A DNA stretch of 64,000 bases from Lepagella muris. GTDB taxonomy: Bacteria > Bacteroidota > Bacteroidia > Bacteroidales > Muribaculaceae. The stretch lies in contig NZ_SRYB01000018.1 of NCBI RefSeq assembly GCF_004793975.1, forward strand, positions 34,061 to 98,060. The letters run 5' to 3'. The notes under the pieces are model-generated. The model was given only the letters and a program-made list of their open reading frames with translations, was not told the origin of the DNA and made no database searches. Shown here piece after piece: positions 35,027-45,785 of the stretch (its first letter is position 1; each line of letters starts with the position of its first letter). A program made the position numbers and the translations under genes.

Positions 35027-38000
35027 TTAGAATCCGAGATTCACTCCTACAATAAAGGTGCGGGGACGTGGATAGTATCCGAGGTCCACACCTGATACCC
35101 ATGCTTGAGTGCCGTAGCCAATTTCAGGATCCATGCCATCATATTTCGTGAATGTGGCAAGGTTCTGCACCTGGAAGTAAAGGCGGCACTGCGAGCACCA
35201 GCTTTGATTAATGATAGGGGCGAAGTTATAACCGATCGTTAGGTTAGACAGGCGCAGGTAATCTCCCTTCTGGATGAATAGGTCGCTGAATTGCCAGTTG
35301 ATGTTGGTGTTTGTGACGCGAGGTATGGTGTTGGATGTGCCTTCACCGGTCCAGCGGTCAAGTATACGTGTAGTATAGTTGGCTTTCTGATTGTCCCATC
35401 CGCGATAACTTTGCACGATATCGAATCCGGCAGCACCGGTAGCCACGAGTCCGAAATCAAAGTTCTTGTAATATAGATTGATGTTGAATCCATACGTAAA
35501 CTTAGGCATACCGTTGCCGAGATTGGTCTTGTCATTGTCATTTATAAATCCATCATGGTTGATATCGACAAATCTTACATCTCCGGGTTTCACATTCTCC
35601 TGAAGGATTCCGTTGCCGGCTTGTCTCCACTCTTCAATTTCCGCTTCATTCTGGAATATACCGGCAGTCTTGAATCCCCAGAAATATCCGATAGGCATTC
35701 CGTCTTGTGCACGATAAAATTCAGGTGTATTATTATATAGCTGATTAGTCTCGCCGTGGATAATACCATCTTCATTAGGTATTGCGCCAACCTTGTTTTT
35801 GTTGTATGATCCGTTTACTCCGACAGAGTAGGAGAAATCGTTTCCGATGACGTCATTCCAGTTGAGAGAAAGCTCAACACCTGTATTTTTCACGTTTCCA
35901 CCGTTGATGAAAGGTGCATCCGTTCCGGCAGTCGCGAGGATAGGTGCTACTACGAGCCAGTCCTTGTTGGTCTTGATGTAGAAATCAAATGTGGCGGAGA
36001 GTCGGCTTCCGAGGAAACGGGCATCGAATCCGACGTTGGTCTGCTCTGAGGTTTCCCATGTTATGTCGAGATTGCCGAGGCGTGAGGGATATGCTCCCCA
36101 GTTGTTTGACCATGTTTGGTTATATTCTCCGTTATATACACCGTTAGGACCGAGGTATTGCCCAAAGAAATAATTGGCATACTGATTCTTGATAGGCGAC
36201 AGATACTGATAGTTTTCGATGTTCTGATTGCCGACACGACCCCAGCTGACACGTAGTTTGAGGAAATTGAGCCAACCGGCGGCAGATTCCATAAAGCTCT
36301 CATTTGAGATATTCCAACCGGCAGATACTGACGGGAACCATCCGAATCTGTGTCCGCTTGCAAATCGAGAAGACCCGTCGCAACGTACGGTTGCGTTAAT
36401 CATATATTTCTCCTGCCAGTTCCAACCGAGACGACCGAAGTAGGATACGGATCGTGCTTCATCGTGAGGATATCCGGAAGCAGTCAGTCCGTCAGCGGTG
36501 CTTGCTGCGGTGCCGTTGCTTATCCATGCATGATCCCAGTTGTCGAATCCCTCTTTCAGATGCCCTTGGGATGCACCGAGATAAGAACCCTCATATCTGT
36601 AGGATTCCATACCTAAGAGGGCATTAAACTCATGATCCTTTATATTCCAGTCGTAGGATAGTGTATTGGTCCATGTCATTCCCAGGCTGTTGTTCTTGTT
36701 CTGGTCTACTTTTGTATAGCTGTGAGATGTGTCAGTGTCAGTAAACTGATATATTGGCTCAAACCGACGCCATTCGGAAGCTCCGTACACTACGCCGAAT
36801 ACTGTGCGTAAACGAAGGTTCTTGATCGGTTCTATCTGGGCGTATGCATTTGCAGAGAATGTAGCGTTCTTAGAGATATTGTCGCCTATCATCATTGCCC
36901 CGTATGGGTTGCCGTCGCCCTTATACCAGTCGGAGTTCATTGTGGAGTTGAACTCACCATCCGCATTATATACAGGCGCAAGAGGGGATGAGCCGAAAGC
37001 ACCACGCAGTGTGTTGCTATACTGGTTGCCGACAGAGACTCCTGTGGACTTTACATAAACGAAGCTTGCCTGCTCGCCTATGGTTATGATGTCGCCGAAG
37101 AGCTTATGGTCGGAGTTGATACGGAAGTTATAGCGAGAATAGTTGCTGGCATCCTTGCCGCCCACTATGCCCTCCTGATTCAGATATCCGAGCGACATTG
37201 CATAAGTGGATGCCTTGCTACCTCCGGTGATTCCTATGGTGTAGCTCTGTGTCTTGGCATTATCCTTAAACATGGTGTCGATCCAGTCTGTATCATTAAG
37301 CACCGGGTTGCCTTGTGCATCATTATGATATATGCTTTTCATGGAAGCCCAGTCGTAAGGGGCGAGACCGCTGTTCACCTGCTGCTCATCCATGATTGTC
37401 ATGTATTCACGTGAGTTGAGCATCTGCATTTTTCTTGGAGCAGTCTGCCATCCGAAATAACCGTCGAAAGTGACTTTTGCCTTACCTTCACGACCCTGTT
37501 TGGTAGTGATAAGGACAACGCCATTGGCAGCCTGCGCACCATATATCGCAGCTGATGCGGCATCCTTCAGCACGTCGATGCTCTCGATATCTGCGGGGTT
37601 AAGAGTGGAAATGTCGCCACCTACGCCATCTATAAGATAAAGAGGGGATCCGTTGCCTATTGTGCCGAGACCGCGGATGGTCACTTTCATACCCGAACCG
37701 GGCTGACCTGATTCGGAGGCGATATTTACGCCCGCCATCTGTCCCTGCATAGCCTGAAGGGGTGAGGTGGTGTTCATCTTTGCGATTTCCGCACCTTCAA
37801 TCTGAGAGGTTGCGCCGGTGACGAGTTTCTTTTTCTGTACGCCATAGCCGACAACCACAAGTTCGTCAAGCACGCTGTCGTCCTCCAGAAGGGCAACATC
37901 GAGAGAGGAGGAAGATACCTTGATGCTCTGCGTTTTCATACCGACGTATGAGAAAGTGAGGGTTGCCCCTTTCTCGGCATTGATTGAGTAGTTGCCGTCG

Positions 38001-38203
38001 ATGTCGGTAGATGTTCCGGTAGTTGTGCCTTTCACTTGGACGGTTGCACCGATTAGAGGTTCGCCGTCAGAGGCAGAAGTCACATTTCCCTTTACGGTGA
38101 TAACCTCCGCACTTGCTATCCCCATTCCCGCCAAAAGACAGAGAACTACAGACAGAAGCCGGATGGCTCGTGACTTGCAATGGTAAATAAAGTTTCTTTC
38201 CAT
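35027..38203 (-). CDS. SusC/RagA-family TonB-dependent transporter (xyloglucan locus)
   Basis: This 1058-residue protein has a signal peptide (ending GIASAEV), a CarboxypepD_reg-like domain (VKGNVTSASDGEPLIGATVQV), a TonB-box-like LDELVVVGYG near residue 115, a plug with PLYLIDGVGGDISTLNPADIESIDVLKDAASAAIYG, and a barrel ending in aromatic GVNLGF. It imports oligosaccharides across the outer membrane with SusD. It is the first gene of the minus-strand half of the locus and diverges from the regulator. Confidence 0.95.
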   Translation of the reverse strand: MERNFIYHCKSRAIRLLSVVLCLLAGMGIASAEVITVKGNVTSASDGEPLIGATVQVKGTTTGTSTDIDGNYSINAEKGATLTFSYVGMKTQSIKVSSSSLDVALLEDDSVLDELVVVGYGVQKKKLVTGATSQIEGAEIAKMNTTSPLQAMQGQMAGVNIASESGQPGSGMKVTIRGLGTIGNGSPLYLIDGVGGDISTLNPADIESIDVLKDAASAAIYGAQAANGVVLITTKQGREGKAKVTFDGYFGWQTAPRKMQMLNSREYMTIMDEQQVNSGLAPYDWASMKSIYHNDAQGNPVLNDTDWIDTMFKDNAKTQSYTIGITGGSKASTYAMSLGYLNQEGIVGGKDASNYSRYNFRINSDHKLFGDIITIGEQASFVYVKSTGVSVGNQYSNTLRGAFGSSPLAPVYNADGEFNSTMNSDWYKGDGNPYGAMMIGDNISKNATFSANAYAQIEPIKNLRLRTVFGVVYGASEWRRFEPIYQFTDTDTSHSYTKVDQNKNNSLGMTWTNTLSYDWNIKDHEFNALLGMESYRYEGSYLGASQGHLKEGFDNWDHAWISNGTAASTADGLTASGYPHDEARSVSYFGRLGWNWQEKYMINATVRCDGSSRFASGHRFGWFPSVSAGWNISNESFMESAAGWLNFLKLRVSWGRVGNQNIENYQYLSPIKNQYANYFFGQYLGPNGVYNGEYNQTWSNNWGAYPSRLGNLDITWETSEQTNVGFDARFLGSRLSATFDFYIKTNKDWLVVAPILATAGTDAPFINGGNVKNTGVELSLNWNDVIGNDFSYSVGVNGSYNKNKVGAIPNEDGIIHGETNQLYNNTPEFYRAQDGMPIGYFWGFKTAGIFQNEAEIEEWRQAGNGILQENVKPGDVRFVDINHDGFINDNDKTNLGNGMPKFTYGFNINLYYKNFDFGLVATGAAGFDIVQSYRGWDNQKANYTTRILDRWTGEGTSNTIPRVTNTNINWQFSDLFIQKGDYLRLSNLTIGYNFAPIINQSWCSQCRLYFQVQNLATFTKYDGMDPEIGYGTQAWVSGVDLGYYPRPRTFIVGVNLGF

Positions 38204-38355
38204 TGATTTTAGGTTTAACAGGTAAATATATAGGTTATAGTTTAGATTTTGGTTAGGTTAAGTTGGGAACCCGAAAAATCATTGTTGAACTCCGGGTAGA
38301 ACCGATTTGTCTGCCAAATCCATTGATGCATCTGGCAGCATCGTTTTGACGAGTG

Positions 38356-38363
38356 CAAAATTA
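38356..38363 (-). promoter_or_regulatory. -7 box of the susC promoter
   Basis: TAATTTTG on the minus strand matches TAnnTTTG, and no -33 TTTG occurs 19-21 bases upstream. A missing -33 box is usual for promoters that need an activator such as the divergent hybrid regulator. The leader would be about 145 bases. Confidence 0.5.
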
Positions 38364-38534
38364 CAAACAGAAATCCGGTAAGTGGGGCTTATGGTTTTAC
38401 CTTTAGGTATTAAAATCGTTTCGGGAGGGTCTTAAATGTTAACAAAGATATATCAAAATGTTACATTGTTAGATATAAAATATTGTTTATTAAATATTTA
38501 TGTGGAATATTAAAGATGTGGTGATATTATATTT

Positions 38535-38566
38535 TTTGGATAATTGCTTAATATTAGTTTATTTTG
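38535..38566 (+). promoter_or_regulatory. Promoter of the hybrid regulator gene
   Basis: TTTG (38535-38538), then 20 bases, then TTATTTTG (38559-38566), which differs from TAnnTTTG at one base. The ATG is at 38603. Low constitutive expression would suit a sensor. Confidence 0.5.
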
Positions 38567-38602
38567 TAAAACAATCCTTAAAATACTCCTTAAAACACTT
38601 TT

Positions 38603-41600
38603 ATGCCACGTAAAACAATTATACTTTCACTTCTGGTGATTCTTTTCGCAAGAATATCCTGCTATTCGTCTGATTCTCATCTTGAACTTCGTCATCTTGA
38701 TGCGATGCCCGGGTCATACAACAATCTTATCACCGCGCTTCATAAGCATAGTGGTGGAATGTTGTGGTTCGGTACATCATCTGGATTATGCCGTTATGAC
38801 GGTTACAATGTCAAGCAGGTGAATGGAGGGATCACGGATTCCACCACGATACTCAACGATCATATCCTTAACATCCATGAGGATTGCCGGGGTAAGTTGT
38901 GGCTTCATAGCAGCGATAGATACGGGGTATATGATCCGGTCATGGACAGACTTGACATTCCGGACTCGGAAAGCATAGTGCAGAAATTCGGTCTGGAGGG
39001 TTTCATATCAAATCTCACCACTGATGCAAATGGCGATATATGGTTGGCTTTGTCGGGTAAGGGGTTGTATCGGATAAGATGTGTGGATGATAAAGTTGAG
39101 AAAGTGAAAGGGATTCCATCCACCTTTGCCGAAATAACTGATATGGTTATTAAGGATGGTGAATTGACGGCAGTGGATAAGAGAGGAGCACTCCTGTTTA
39201 TGGATATTGAAGGGATGAAGGTAGTCTCCACTGTTGCTCCTGACCCTATAATGAATGGTAACCATCTTTATGAGATGTATGTGGATGGGGATGATCGCGT
39301 GTGGATCTATCAGATGGAATTGCTTTATGTCTATGACAGGAGAAACGGTAAATGGCTCAACGACCGTATCCCTAACCACGGCAAAATAGGGATAATGAAA
39401 AAGATATTTCAGGACTCGTCGGGACGGTTGTGGATTGCACGGGATCATCACGGGCTTGAGAGAATCCTGACAACTGATGAAGGGCTTCATTTCGTGCCGG
39501 CAGATCCTCCGGGAATGGCTACAAGGAATAATACCATCACGTGCTTTATGGAGGATTCCGCCGGAACGATATGGATGGGCACGTATAAGAGGGGATTGCT
39601 GTCGCATAACGAGAGCGTCAGGAAATTCACACTTGAGGAGTTTCCCGACGTAAATTGCGTGACGCCGGCATCCGGCAACGATATGTGGGTGGGAACCGAC
39701 AGTTCCGGCTTATGGATATGGGACACAAAGACCGGGGCACGCCGTAGATTGTCCGACCCGTCGTTCGGTGAGTCAGAGCCTGCGATAACAAGCCTTACCC
39801 CCGATGGCAACAGTAATTTATATATCGGTTCATTCTCAAAAGGATTGCGGCTATACGATGGGAAGAATTTCAGGAAGATAACCACTTCGTCAGCATTGGA
39901 CGACAGTTATGTCTGGGCATCTGAGTTTGATTCGGATGGTAGGCTATGGTGCGGCACACTCGGAGGCGGACTGTTTATGTATGACCCTTCGACGGGGGAA
40001 GTGGTGAGTTATAAAAACGGAACTACGGAACTTCTGTCGAATTATGTAATGTCGGTGGTGTTGTCACGCGACAAAAGGGTCTATATAGGCACGTCATACG
40101 GCATAAGCGTGTATGACCCCAAGAGTGGCAAGTTGAAGAGATTCAGAGACCTGTTTCCGGGAATAGATACCTATCGCTGGAAAGTGTCGCAGATTTATGA
40201 GGATTCAAGGGGATTGCTTTGGGTGGGCACTTCCAATGGATTGAAGGTGATAGACAGGGTTCATGGCAAGGTGCAGGAAATCAAACTTAACGATGACGGA
40301 AAACAACGCTATGTGCTTGGCATCACGCAGGATAACGGCGGTTCAATGTGGGTGAGCGAGGGAGCGATGCTTATAAATATAAAGGTGGGTTATGATGAGA
40401 AGACCGGTAATCTCAACGTTGTCACCCATGCCTACGACAACCGTGACGGACTTATGGAATGTGATTTCAACCAGCGTTCGTTTGGCAAGCTTCCCGACGG
40501 GGAGATTGTTGTAGGCGGATTGTACGGATTGAACCGTTTCTCCCCTTCGGAGATGAAATTCAACATGATTCATCCGCGAGTGGTGTTCACCGACCTATAT
40601 ATGGGAAGTCGGCTTGTACGTCCCGGAGAGGAGGTTGATGGGCGAGTGGTGATGAAAAACGGTCTTGCCGATGGTGCGGAGATAGAGTTTTCGCATAATC
40701 CCAAGGAATTTTCAATATATTTCTCCACCGATGATTATGCTCTGCCGGAGAAAACCATGTATGAGTATCGTCTTGAGGGGTATAATGATGAATGGACCTT
40801 CTGTGCGCCGGGTGTTAACCACGTGACTTACACCAATCTTTCGCCGGGTAAGTATCGTCTTCTTGTGAGGGCTGTCAATGGCGACGGATATGAGAGCGAG
40901 GAGCCGGGAGAGTTGTTCATACGGGTTTATCCTCCGTTCTGGACGACTACCTGTGCAATAGTGATTTACATCCTGTTGGGTATGGTGGCGATATGGGGTA
41001 TTGTGAAGATTGTCAGTGAGATGGAACGCCGCAAGTTTGAACGCGACATGCACGAGGAGGCTATGCGCAAGCAGGAGGAGATAAACCAGTTGAAATTCAA
41101 ATTCTTCACCAATGTCAGTCATGATCTGCGCACGCCGTTGTCGCTGATAGTGTCGCCTTTAGAGGAGATGATAAAGGAATCTACCGACGAGCGGCAGACC
41201 CGCCGGCTCACTCTGATGCGTTCCAACGCGATGCGTCTGCTGACGCTTGTCAACCAGCTTCTTGACTTCCGCAAGAATGAGGTGGCGGGATTGCAGCTCA
41301 ACCCGACGGAGGGGGATGTGGTGGCATTCAGCCAGAACGTTTGTAATTCCTTTGTAAACCTTTCCGAGCGCAAGAACATCAACCTTACGTTCTATTCCGA
41401 CAGGGAGAGCATCTGCCTTATGTTTGATGAAGATAAATTAGAGAAGATATTCATGAATATGCTTGGTAACGCCTTCAAATTCACTCCGGCAGGCGGACGT
41501 GTAGATGTCTCTCTGGAGCAGGTGGGTGAGGAGAATCCTGTGCTGCGCATAAAGATAGCCGATACGGGCGTGGGGATAAAGGATAAGGACAAGGAGCATA

Positions 41601-42691
41601 TTTTCGAACGGTTCTATCAGGTGGATGATGATGGTGAGTCGCATCCTCACATGGGTAGCGGTATCGGACTTAGCATGGTTTATGAGTACGTCAAGCTGCA
41701 TGATGGAACGGTGCGCGTCACCGACAATGTGGATCATGGAAGCGTCTTCATCATCGACATACCGATACGTCATATCGATCGGAAGTCGAAGGGTGATGTA
41801 TGCCGTGAGCCGAAGCCGGTTCGTCAGGAAAATGTGTCAGTGAGGCCGGAGAATGTTGCGGAAGCAGCGGATGCCAATAGTGTGGAGGGAAGCAGCGGAG
41901 AGGGTAATGCCGTGGATTCCCGTCCGTTGGCACTCGTGGTTGATGATAACCCGGACATGACCGAGATGCTTAAATTTGAATTGGAGGATGATTTCGAGGT
42001 GATAACCGCTTCCGACGGCAATGAGGCGTTGAAGGTGATAGAAAACGTAACGCCTGCCATAATATTGACCGACTTGATGATGCCCGGCATGGACGGCATA
42101 GAGTTGTGCCGCCGTCTGAAGGGGAATAAGGCGACTGTGGCGATACCGATTATAATACTGACCGCCAAGCATGATCTGGGCGTAAAACTTGAAGGATTGA
42201 CGTTGGGTGCCGACGACTATATTACAAAGCCGTTTAACTTCAATGTGTTGAAACTTCGCATGAAACGACTTGTGGAACTGACTGCCAAGGGTGCGCGTCG
42301 CAGTCTTGTGGATCCGGAGCCGGAGGCGATAAAGATAACGCCGCTTGATGAGCAGTTTATAGAAAAGGCGGTCAAATATGTGTCGGATAATATCGACAGT
42401 TCGGAGCTTTCCGTGGAGGAATTGAGCGAGGTGCTTGGCATGAGCAGGGTGCGCCTGTATAAGAAGATAAAGCAGATCACGGGTAAGACACCGATAGAGT
42501 TCATACGTGTTATCCGCCTGAAACGTGCCGCCCAGCTTTTGAGGGAGAGCCAGCTCAACGTGTCGGAAATAGCCTACCGCACGGGATTCAACAGCCCGAA
42601 GATGTTCAGCAAGTATTTCAAGGAGGAATTTGGCATTTTACCCTCCGTTTACCAGGATAAAGAGGGGTCGGAAACAAATTATACCGTCTAA
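38603..42691 (+). CDS. Hybrid two-component system regulator (HTCS)
   Basis: This 1362-residue one-protein signalling system spans the inner membrane. In order it has a signal segment, periplasmic two-component-propeller repeats (for example GMLWFGTSSGLCRYDG and GLLWVGTSNGLKVID) up to about 660, a Y_Y_Y domain, a membrane helix at about 779-803, a histidine kinase (FFTNVSHDLRTPLS, His near 839; ATPase motifs NMLGNAFKFTP and GSGIGLSMV), a receiver with phosphoacceptor in LTDLMMPGMDG (near 1156), and a C-terminal AraC-type DNA-binding domain. HTCS proteins bind oligosaccharides directly in the periplasm and activate their own locus. Here that should be the susC and GH31 promoters on either side. 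Confidence 0.96.
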   Translation: MPRKTIILSLLVILFARISCYSSDSHLELRHLDAMPGSYNNLITALHKHSGGMLWFGTSSGLCRYDGYNVKQVNGGITDSTTILNDHILNIHEDCRGKLWLHSSDRYGVYDPVMDRLDIPDSESIVQKFGLEGFISNLTTDANGDIWLALSGKGLYRIRCVDDKVEKVKGIPSTFAEITDMVIKDGELTAVDKRGALLFMDIEGMKVVSTVAPDPIMNGNHLYEMYVDGDDRVWIYQMELLYVYDRRNGKWLNDRIPNHGKIGIMKKIFQDSSGRLWIARDHHGLERILTTDEGLHFVPADPPGMATRNNTITCFMEDSAGTIWMGTYKRGLLSHNESVRKFTLEEFPDVNCVTPASGNDMWVGTDSSGLWIWDTKTGARRRLSDPSFGESEPAITSLTPDGNSNLYIGSFSKGLRLYDGKNFRKITTSSALDDSYVWASEFDSDGRLWCGTLGGGLFMYDPSTGEVVSYKNGTTELLSNYVMSVVLSRDKRVYIGTSYGISVYDPKSGKLKRFRDLFPGIDTYRWKVSQIYEDSRGLLWVGTSNGLKVIDRVHGKVQEIKLNDDGKQRYVLGITQDNGGSMWVSEGAMLINIKVGYDEKTGNLNVVTHAYDNRDGLMECDFNQRSFGKLPDGEIVVGGLYGLNRFSPSEMKFNMIHPRVVFTDLYMGSRLVRPGEEVDGRVVMKNGLADGAEIEFSHNPKEFSIYFSTDDYALPEKTMYEYRLEGYNDEWTFCAPGVNHVTYTNLSPGKYRLLVRAVNGDGYESEEPGELFIRVYPPFWTTTCAIVIYILLGMVAIWGIVKIVSEMERRKFERDMHEEAMRKQEEINQLKFKFFTNVSHDLRTPLSLIVSPLEEMIKESTDERQTRRLTLMRSNAMRLLTLVNQLLDFRKNEVAGLQLNPTEGDVVAFSQNVCNSFVNLSERKNINLTFYSDRESICLMFDEDKLEKIFMNMLGNAFKFTPAGGRVDVSLEQVGEENPVLRIKIADTGVGIKDKDKEHIFERFYQVDDDGESHPHMGSGIGLSMVYEYVKLHDGTVRVTDNVDHGSVFIIDIPIRHIDRKSKGDVCREPKPVRQENVSVRPENVAEAADANSVEGSSGEGNAVDSRPLALVVDDNPDMTEMLKFELEDDFEVITASDGNEALKVIENVTPAIILTDLMMPGMDGIELCRRLKGNKATVAIPIIILTAKHDLGVKLEGLTLGADDYITKPFNFNVLKLRMKRLVELTAKGARRSLVDPEPEAIKITPLDEQFIEKAVKYVSDNIDSSELSVEELSEVLGMSRVRLYKKIKQITGKTPIEFIRVIRLKRAAQLLRESQLNVSEIAYRTGFNSPKMFSKYFKEEFGILPSVYQDKEGSETNYTV

Positions 42692-42751
42692 TTTAACAAT
42701 TCATGCCCCTCACTCATCCTAACTGCACCCTTTAAAACACGTATGATGATG

Positions 42752-42780
42752 TTGTGATTGCGTAGTTATGGGTAATTTTG
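42752..42780 (+). promoter_or_regulatory. Promoter of the GH31-GH2-GH3 operon
   Basis: TTG at 42752-42754 and TAATTTTG at 42773-42780 with an 18-base spacer. The predicted start is about 115 bases before the chosen ATG at 42903, so this exo-enzyme operon need not rely on transcription from the regulator gene. Confidence 0.5.
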
Positions 42781-42902
42781 CATATACGATATTGTAGTTG
42801 CCGCTCCCTCCCGCCGCGCAATAATCGCATGATATATAATGTGCGGTATCGGCGTTGGAAAGCGGATATGCAAACCTTGAAATTAACCATTACCTAATAA
42901 TT

Positions 42903-45785
42903 ATGAGATTACCCTTCTTTACATGTGCACTGCTTGCGTCAGCAATAGTTGCTTCGTGTGGTTCTTCAAAGATTGAGAAGGACAGCATGGGGATAACCGT
43001 CAATCTTGACCGGCAGAATGAGAACGACGTGCGGAAAGTGCGTCTTCAGGTGTGGGGCGACAAAATCATACGTGTCTCGGCAACCCCCGACAGTAAATTT
43101 GCCGAAGATGAGAGCCTCGTGGTGTTAAAACCGGAGAGTTCCACAAAGTTTGAGGTCGAGGAGACCGACAGCACAGTCTCGTTGGTGACTTCTGCGGTGC
43201 GTGCCACCGTCTCATTAGCCACGGGCGATGTGAAATTCTACGATCTTTCGGGTCGTCTGGTGGTGTCGGAAGCTGACGGTGGCAGAGAGTTCTCCCCGAT
43301 AGAGGTGGAGGGTACGAAAGGCTACACGGTGCGTCAGGAATTTGAGTCGCTTTCCGAAGAGGAGGGCATCTACGGACTCGGACAGCATCAGAGCGATGAA
43401 TTCAACTATAAAGGTAAGAACGAGGAACTGTTCCAGTACAACACGAAGGTGTCGGTGCCATTCGTGGTCTCTACCGATAACTATGGCATACTTTGGGACA
43501 GCTACTCACTTTGCCGCTGGGGTAATCCCGACGGCTACAAGCAGCTCGGCGGAGTATTCAAGCTGTTTGACAAGGATGGTAAGGAGGGTGCCTTGACAGG
43601 CACTTACGTTCCGGCAAACCCGTCGGAGACCACACTCGTGCAGCGTGAGGATTCCATCTATTTCGAGCATCTGAAGAGAGGGGATCTTGCCCACGTGGTC
43701 AATCTTCCGCAGAATTTCAATTTCGCCGGTAGCCATGTCACCTACGAGGGCGCAATAGAGGCGGAGAAGAGCGGTGAATATAAGTTCATACTCTATTATT
43801 CCGGCTATCAGAAAGTGTATGTCGACAATAAGGAGGTGGTGCCGGAGCGTTGGCGCACGGCATGGAATCCCAACAGCTATAAATTCTCTGTGAATCTTGA
43901 GGGGGGTAAACGGGTGCCCATCAAGATAGAGTGGGAACCTAACGGATCTGTGGCTTACTGCGGACTTCGCGTGTATGACCCACGCGATCCGAAGGAGCAG
44001 ATGAACATGAGCTGGTGGGGTGAGATGCAGAACGGCATTGACTATTATTTCATCTATGGCGACGACATGGATGACGTCATCTCCGGCTACCGCACACTGA
44101 CCGGTAAGGCTCCTGTGATGCCGAAATGGGCGATGGGCTATTGGCAGAGCCGTGAGAAATACAACACCCAGCAGGAGGTACTCTCTACGCTTGCAGAGTT
44201 CCGCAAACGCGGCATACCTATCGACAATATCGTCATCGACTGGCTTCACTGGAAGGAGGATTCATGGGGAAGCCATGAGTTTGACCGCGCACGTTTCCCC
44301 GACCCCAAGGGGATGGTTGACACTATCCACGACATGAATGCAAGGGTGATGATCTCGGTATGGCCCAAGTTCTACGTGACCACAGAGCATTATAAGGAAT
44401 TTGACAAGAATGGCTGGATGTATAAGCTCCCCGTTCAGGACAGCATACGCGACTGGGTTGGTCCCGGCTATCTCAGCTCATTCTATGACGCATACGATGC
44501 GGATGCCCGCAAACTCTTCTGGAATCAGATCAACGACCACTACATGCCTCTCGGAATCGACGCATGGTGGATGGATGCTTCCGAACCGAATATCCGCGAC
44601 TGCACCGATATCCAGTATCGCAAGGATCTTATCACCCCGACAGCGTTGGGACCCTCTACAAAATATTTCAATGCCTACGCGCTGATGAATGCCGATGCCA
44701 TCTACAACGGTCAGCGTGGCGTGGATCCCGACAAGCGAGTGTTCCTTTTGACCCGTTCCGGATTTGCCGGACAGCAGCGTTATTCCACGGCTACGTGGAG
44801 CGGCGACATCGCCACACGTTGGGAGGATATGAAGGCTCAGATATCTGCCGGTCTTAACTTCTCGATGAGCGGCGTGCCCTGGTGGACAATGGACATAGGC
44901 GGATTCTGCGTGGAAGACCGCTACGTGAAGGGTCAGCAGGAGTTCTATCAGACAGGGAAGGAGAATGCCGACCTCAAGGAATGGCGTGAGCTCAACACCC
45001 GCTGGTATCAGTTTGGTGCATTCTCTCCGCTCTTCCGTGCGCACGGACAGTGGCCCTACCGCGAGATATTCAATATCGCGCCGGAGAATCATCCTGCCTA
45101 CGAGTCGGTGGTGTATTACACGAATCTTCGCTACGACATGATGCCCTACATATATTCAATGGCGGGTATGACCCACTTCAATGACTACACGGTGATGCGT
45201 CCGATGGTGATGGACTTCACGTCAGACCTTGCCACACGCGGCATTGGCGACCAATATATGTTTGGTAATGCGTTTCTTGTGGCACCGGTGTATGAGTATG
45301 GGGCTCGCGACCGTGAGGTCTATTTCCCGAAAGGTTCCCTTTGGTATGATTTCTATACAGGTAAAGAGGTCTCAGCCGGCGGAGAGACAAAGGTGGCTCC
45401 GGCACCCTACGGGCGTATGCCGCTCTATGTGCGTTCCGGCGCGATTGTGCCGTTCGGTCCGGCAATGCAGTATGCTGATGAGAAAGCGGCAGACGTGATC
45501 AATCTCTATGTCTACACAGGGGAGAACGGAGAGTTCACTCTATATGAGGATGAGAACGTCAACTATAACTATGAGAAGGGCAGCTACAGCATGATTCCGT
45601 TCTCATTCGACAATGCAACGCAGACGCTTACTATCGGTGACCGCAAGGGTGAGTTCCCCGGAATGCTGAAGGAGCGCACCTTCAACGTGGTGAAAGTGTC
45701 GCCTGAGACTCCGGTAGGATATTCACGCGATGTAAAAGGTAAAGAAGTTAAGTATTCAGGTTCAAAGACCGAGATCAGGTTATGA
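42903..45785 (+). CDS. GH31 alpha-xylosidase-like lipoprotein with a PA14 insert
   Basis: With the start at 42903 (MRLPFFTCALLASAIVASCGSSK) the protein is a lipoprotein of about 960 residues. It has the N-terminal GH31 beta domain (EEGIYGLGQHQSDEFNYKGK), an inserted PA14 domain (about residues 270-355: SGEYKFILYYSGYQKVYVDNKEV), and the catalytic barrel with nucleophile in WWMDASEPN (near 558) and the later VFLLTRSGFAGQQRY and WSGDI. The PA14 insert is the mark of BoGH31A-type alpha-xylosidases, which remove xylose from the non-reducing end of xyloglucan oligosaccharides. The ATG of the next gene overlaps its stop by four bases (ATGA). Confidence 0.9.
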   Translation: MRLPFFTCALLASAIVASCGSSKIEKDSMGITVNLDRQNENDVRKVRLQVWGDKIIRVSATPDSKFAEDESLVVLKPESSTKFEVEETDSTVSLVTSAVRATVSLATGDVKFYDLSGRLVVSEADGGREFSPIEVEGTKGYTVRQEFESLSEEEGIYGLGQHQSDEFNYKGKNEELFQYNTKVSVPFVVSTDNYGILWDSYSLCRWGNPDGYKQLGGVFKLFDKDGKEGALTGTYVPANPSETTLVQREDSIYFEHLKRGDLAHVVNLPQNFNFAGSHVTYEGAIEAEKSGEYKFILYYSGYQKVYVDNKEVVPERWRTAWNPNSYKFSVNLEGGKRVPIKIEWEPNGSVAYCGLRVYDPRDPKEQMNMSWWGEMQNGIDYYFIYGDDMDDVISGYRTLTGKAPVMPKWAMGYWQSREKYNTQQEVLSTLAEFRKRGIPIDNIVIDWLHWKEDSWGSHEFDRARFPDPKGMVDTIHDMNARVMISVWPKFYVTTEHYKEFDKNGWMYKLPVQDSIRDWVGPGYLSSFYDAYDADARKLFWNQINDHYMPLGIDAWWMDASEPNIRDCTDIQYRKDLITPTALGPSTKYFNAYALMNADAIYNGQRGVDPDKRVFLLTRSGFAGQQRYSTATWSGDIATRWEDMKAQISAGLNFSMSGVPWWTMDIGGFCVEDRYVKGQQEFYQTGKENADLKEWRELNTRWYQFGAFSPLFRAHGQWPYREIFNIAPENHPAYESVVYYTNLRYDMMPYIYSMAGMTHFNDYTVMRPMVMDFTSDLATRGIGDQYMFGNAFLVAPVYEYGARDREVYFPKGSLWYDFYTGKEVSAGGETKVAPAPYGRMPLYVRSGAIVPFGPAMQYADEKAADVINLYVYTGENGEFTLYEDENVNYNYEKGSYSMIPFSFDNATQTLTIGDRKGEFPGMLKERTFNVVKVSPETPVGYSRDVKGKEVKYSGSKTEIRL

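Larger units (their letters stand above)
38204..38602. other. Divergent regulatory region of the polysaccharide locus
   Basis: This 399-base gene-free region lies between susC and the hybrid regulator. It holds a -7 box for susC and a full promoter for the regulator, given separately. The block from about 38260 to 38345 and the near-palindrome ACCTTTAGGT (38399-38408) are candidates for regulator binding, being upstream of the susC -7 box. Confidence 0.5.
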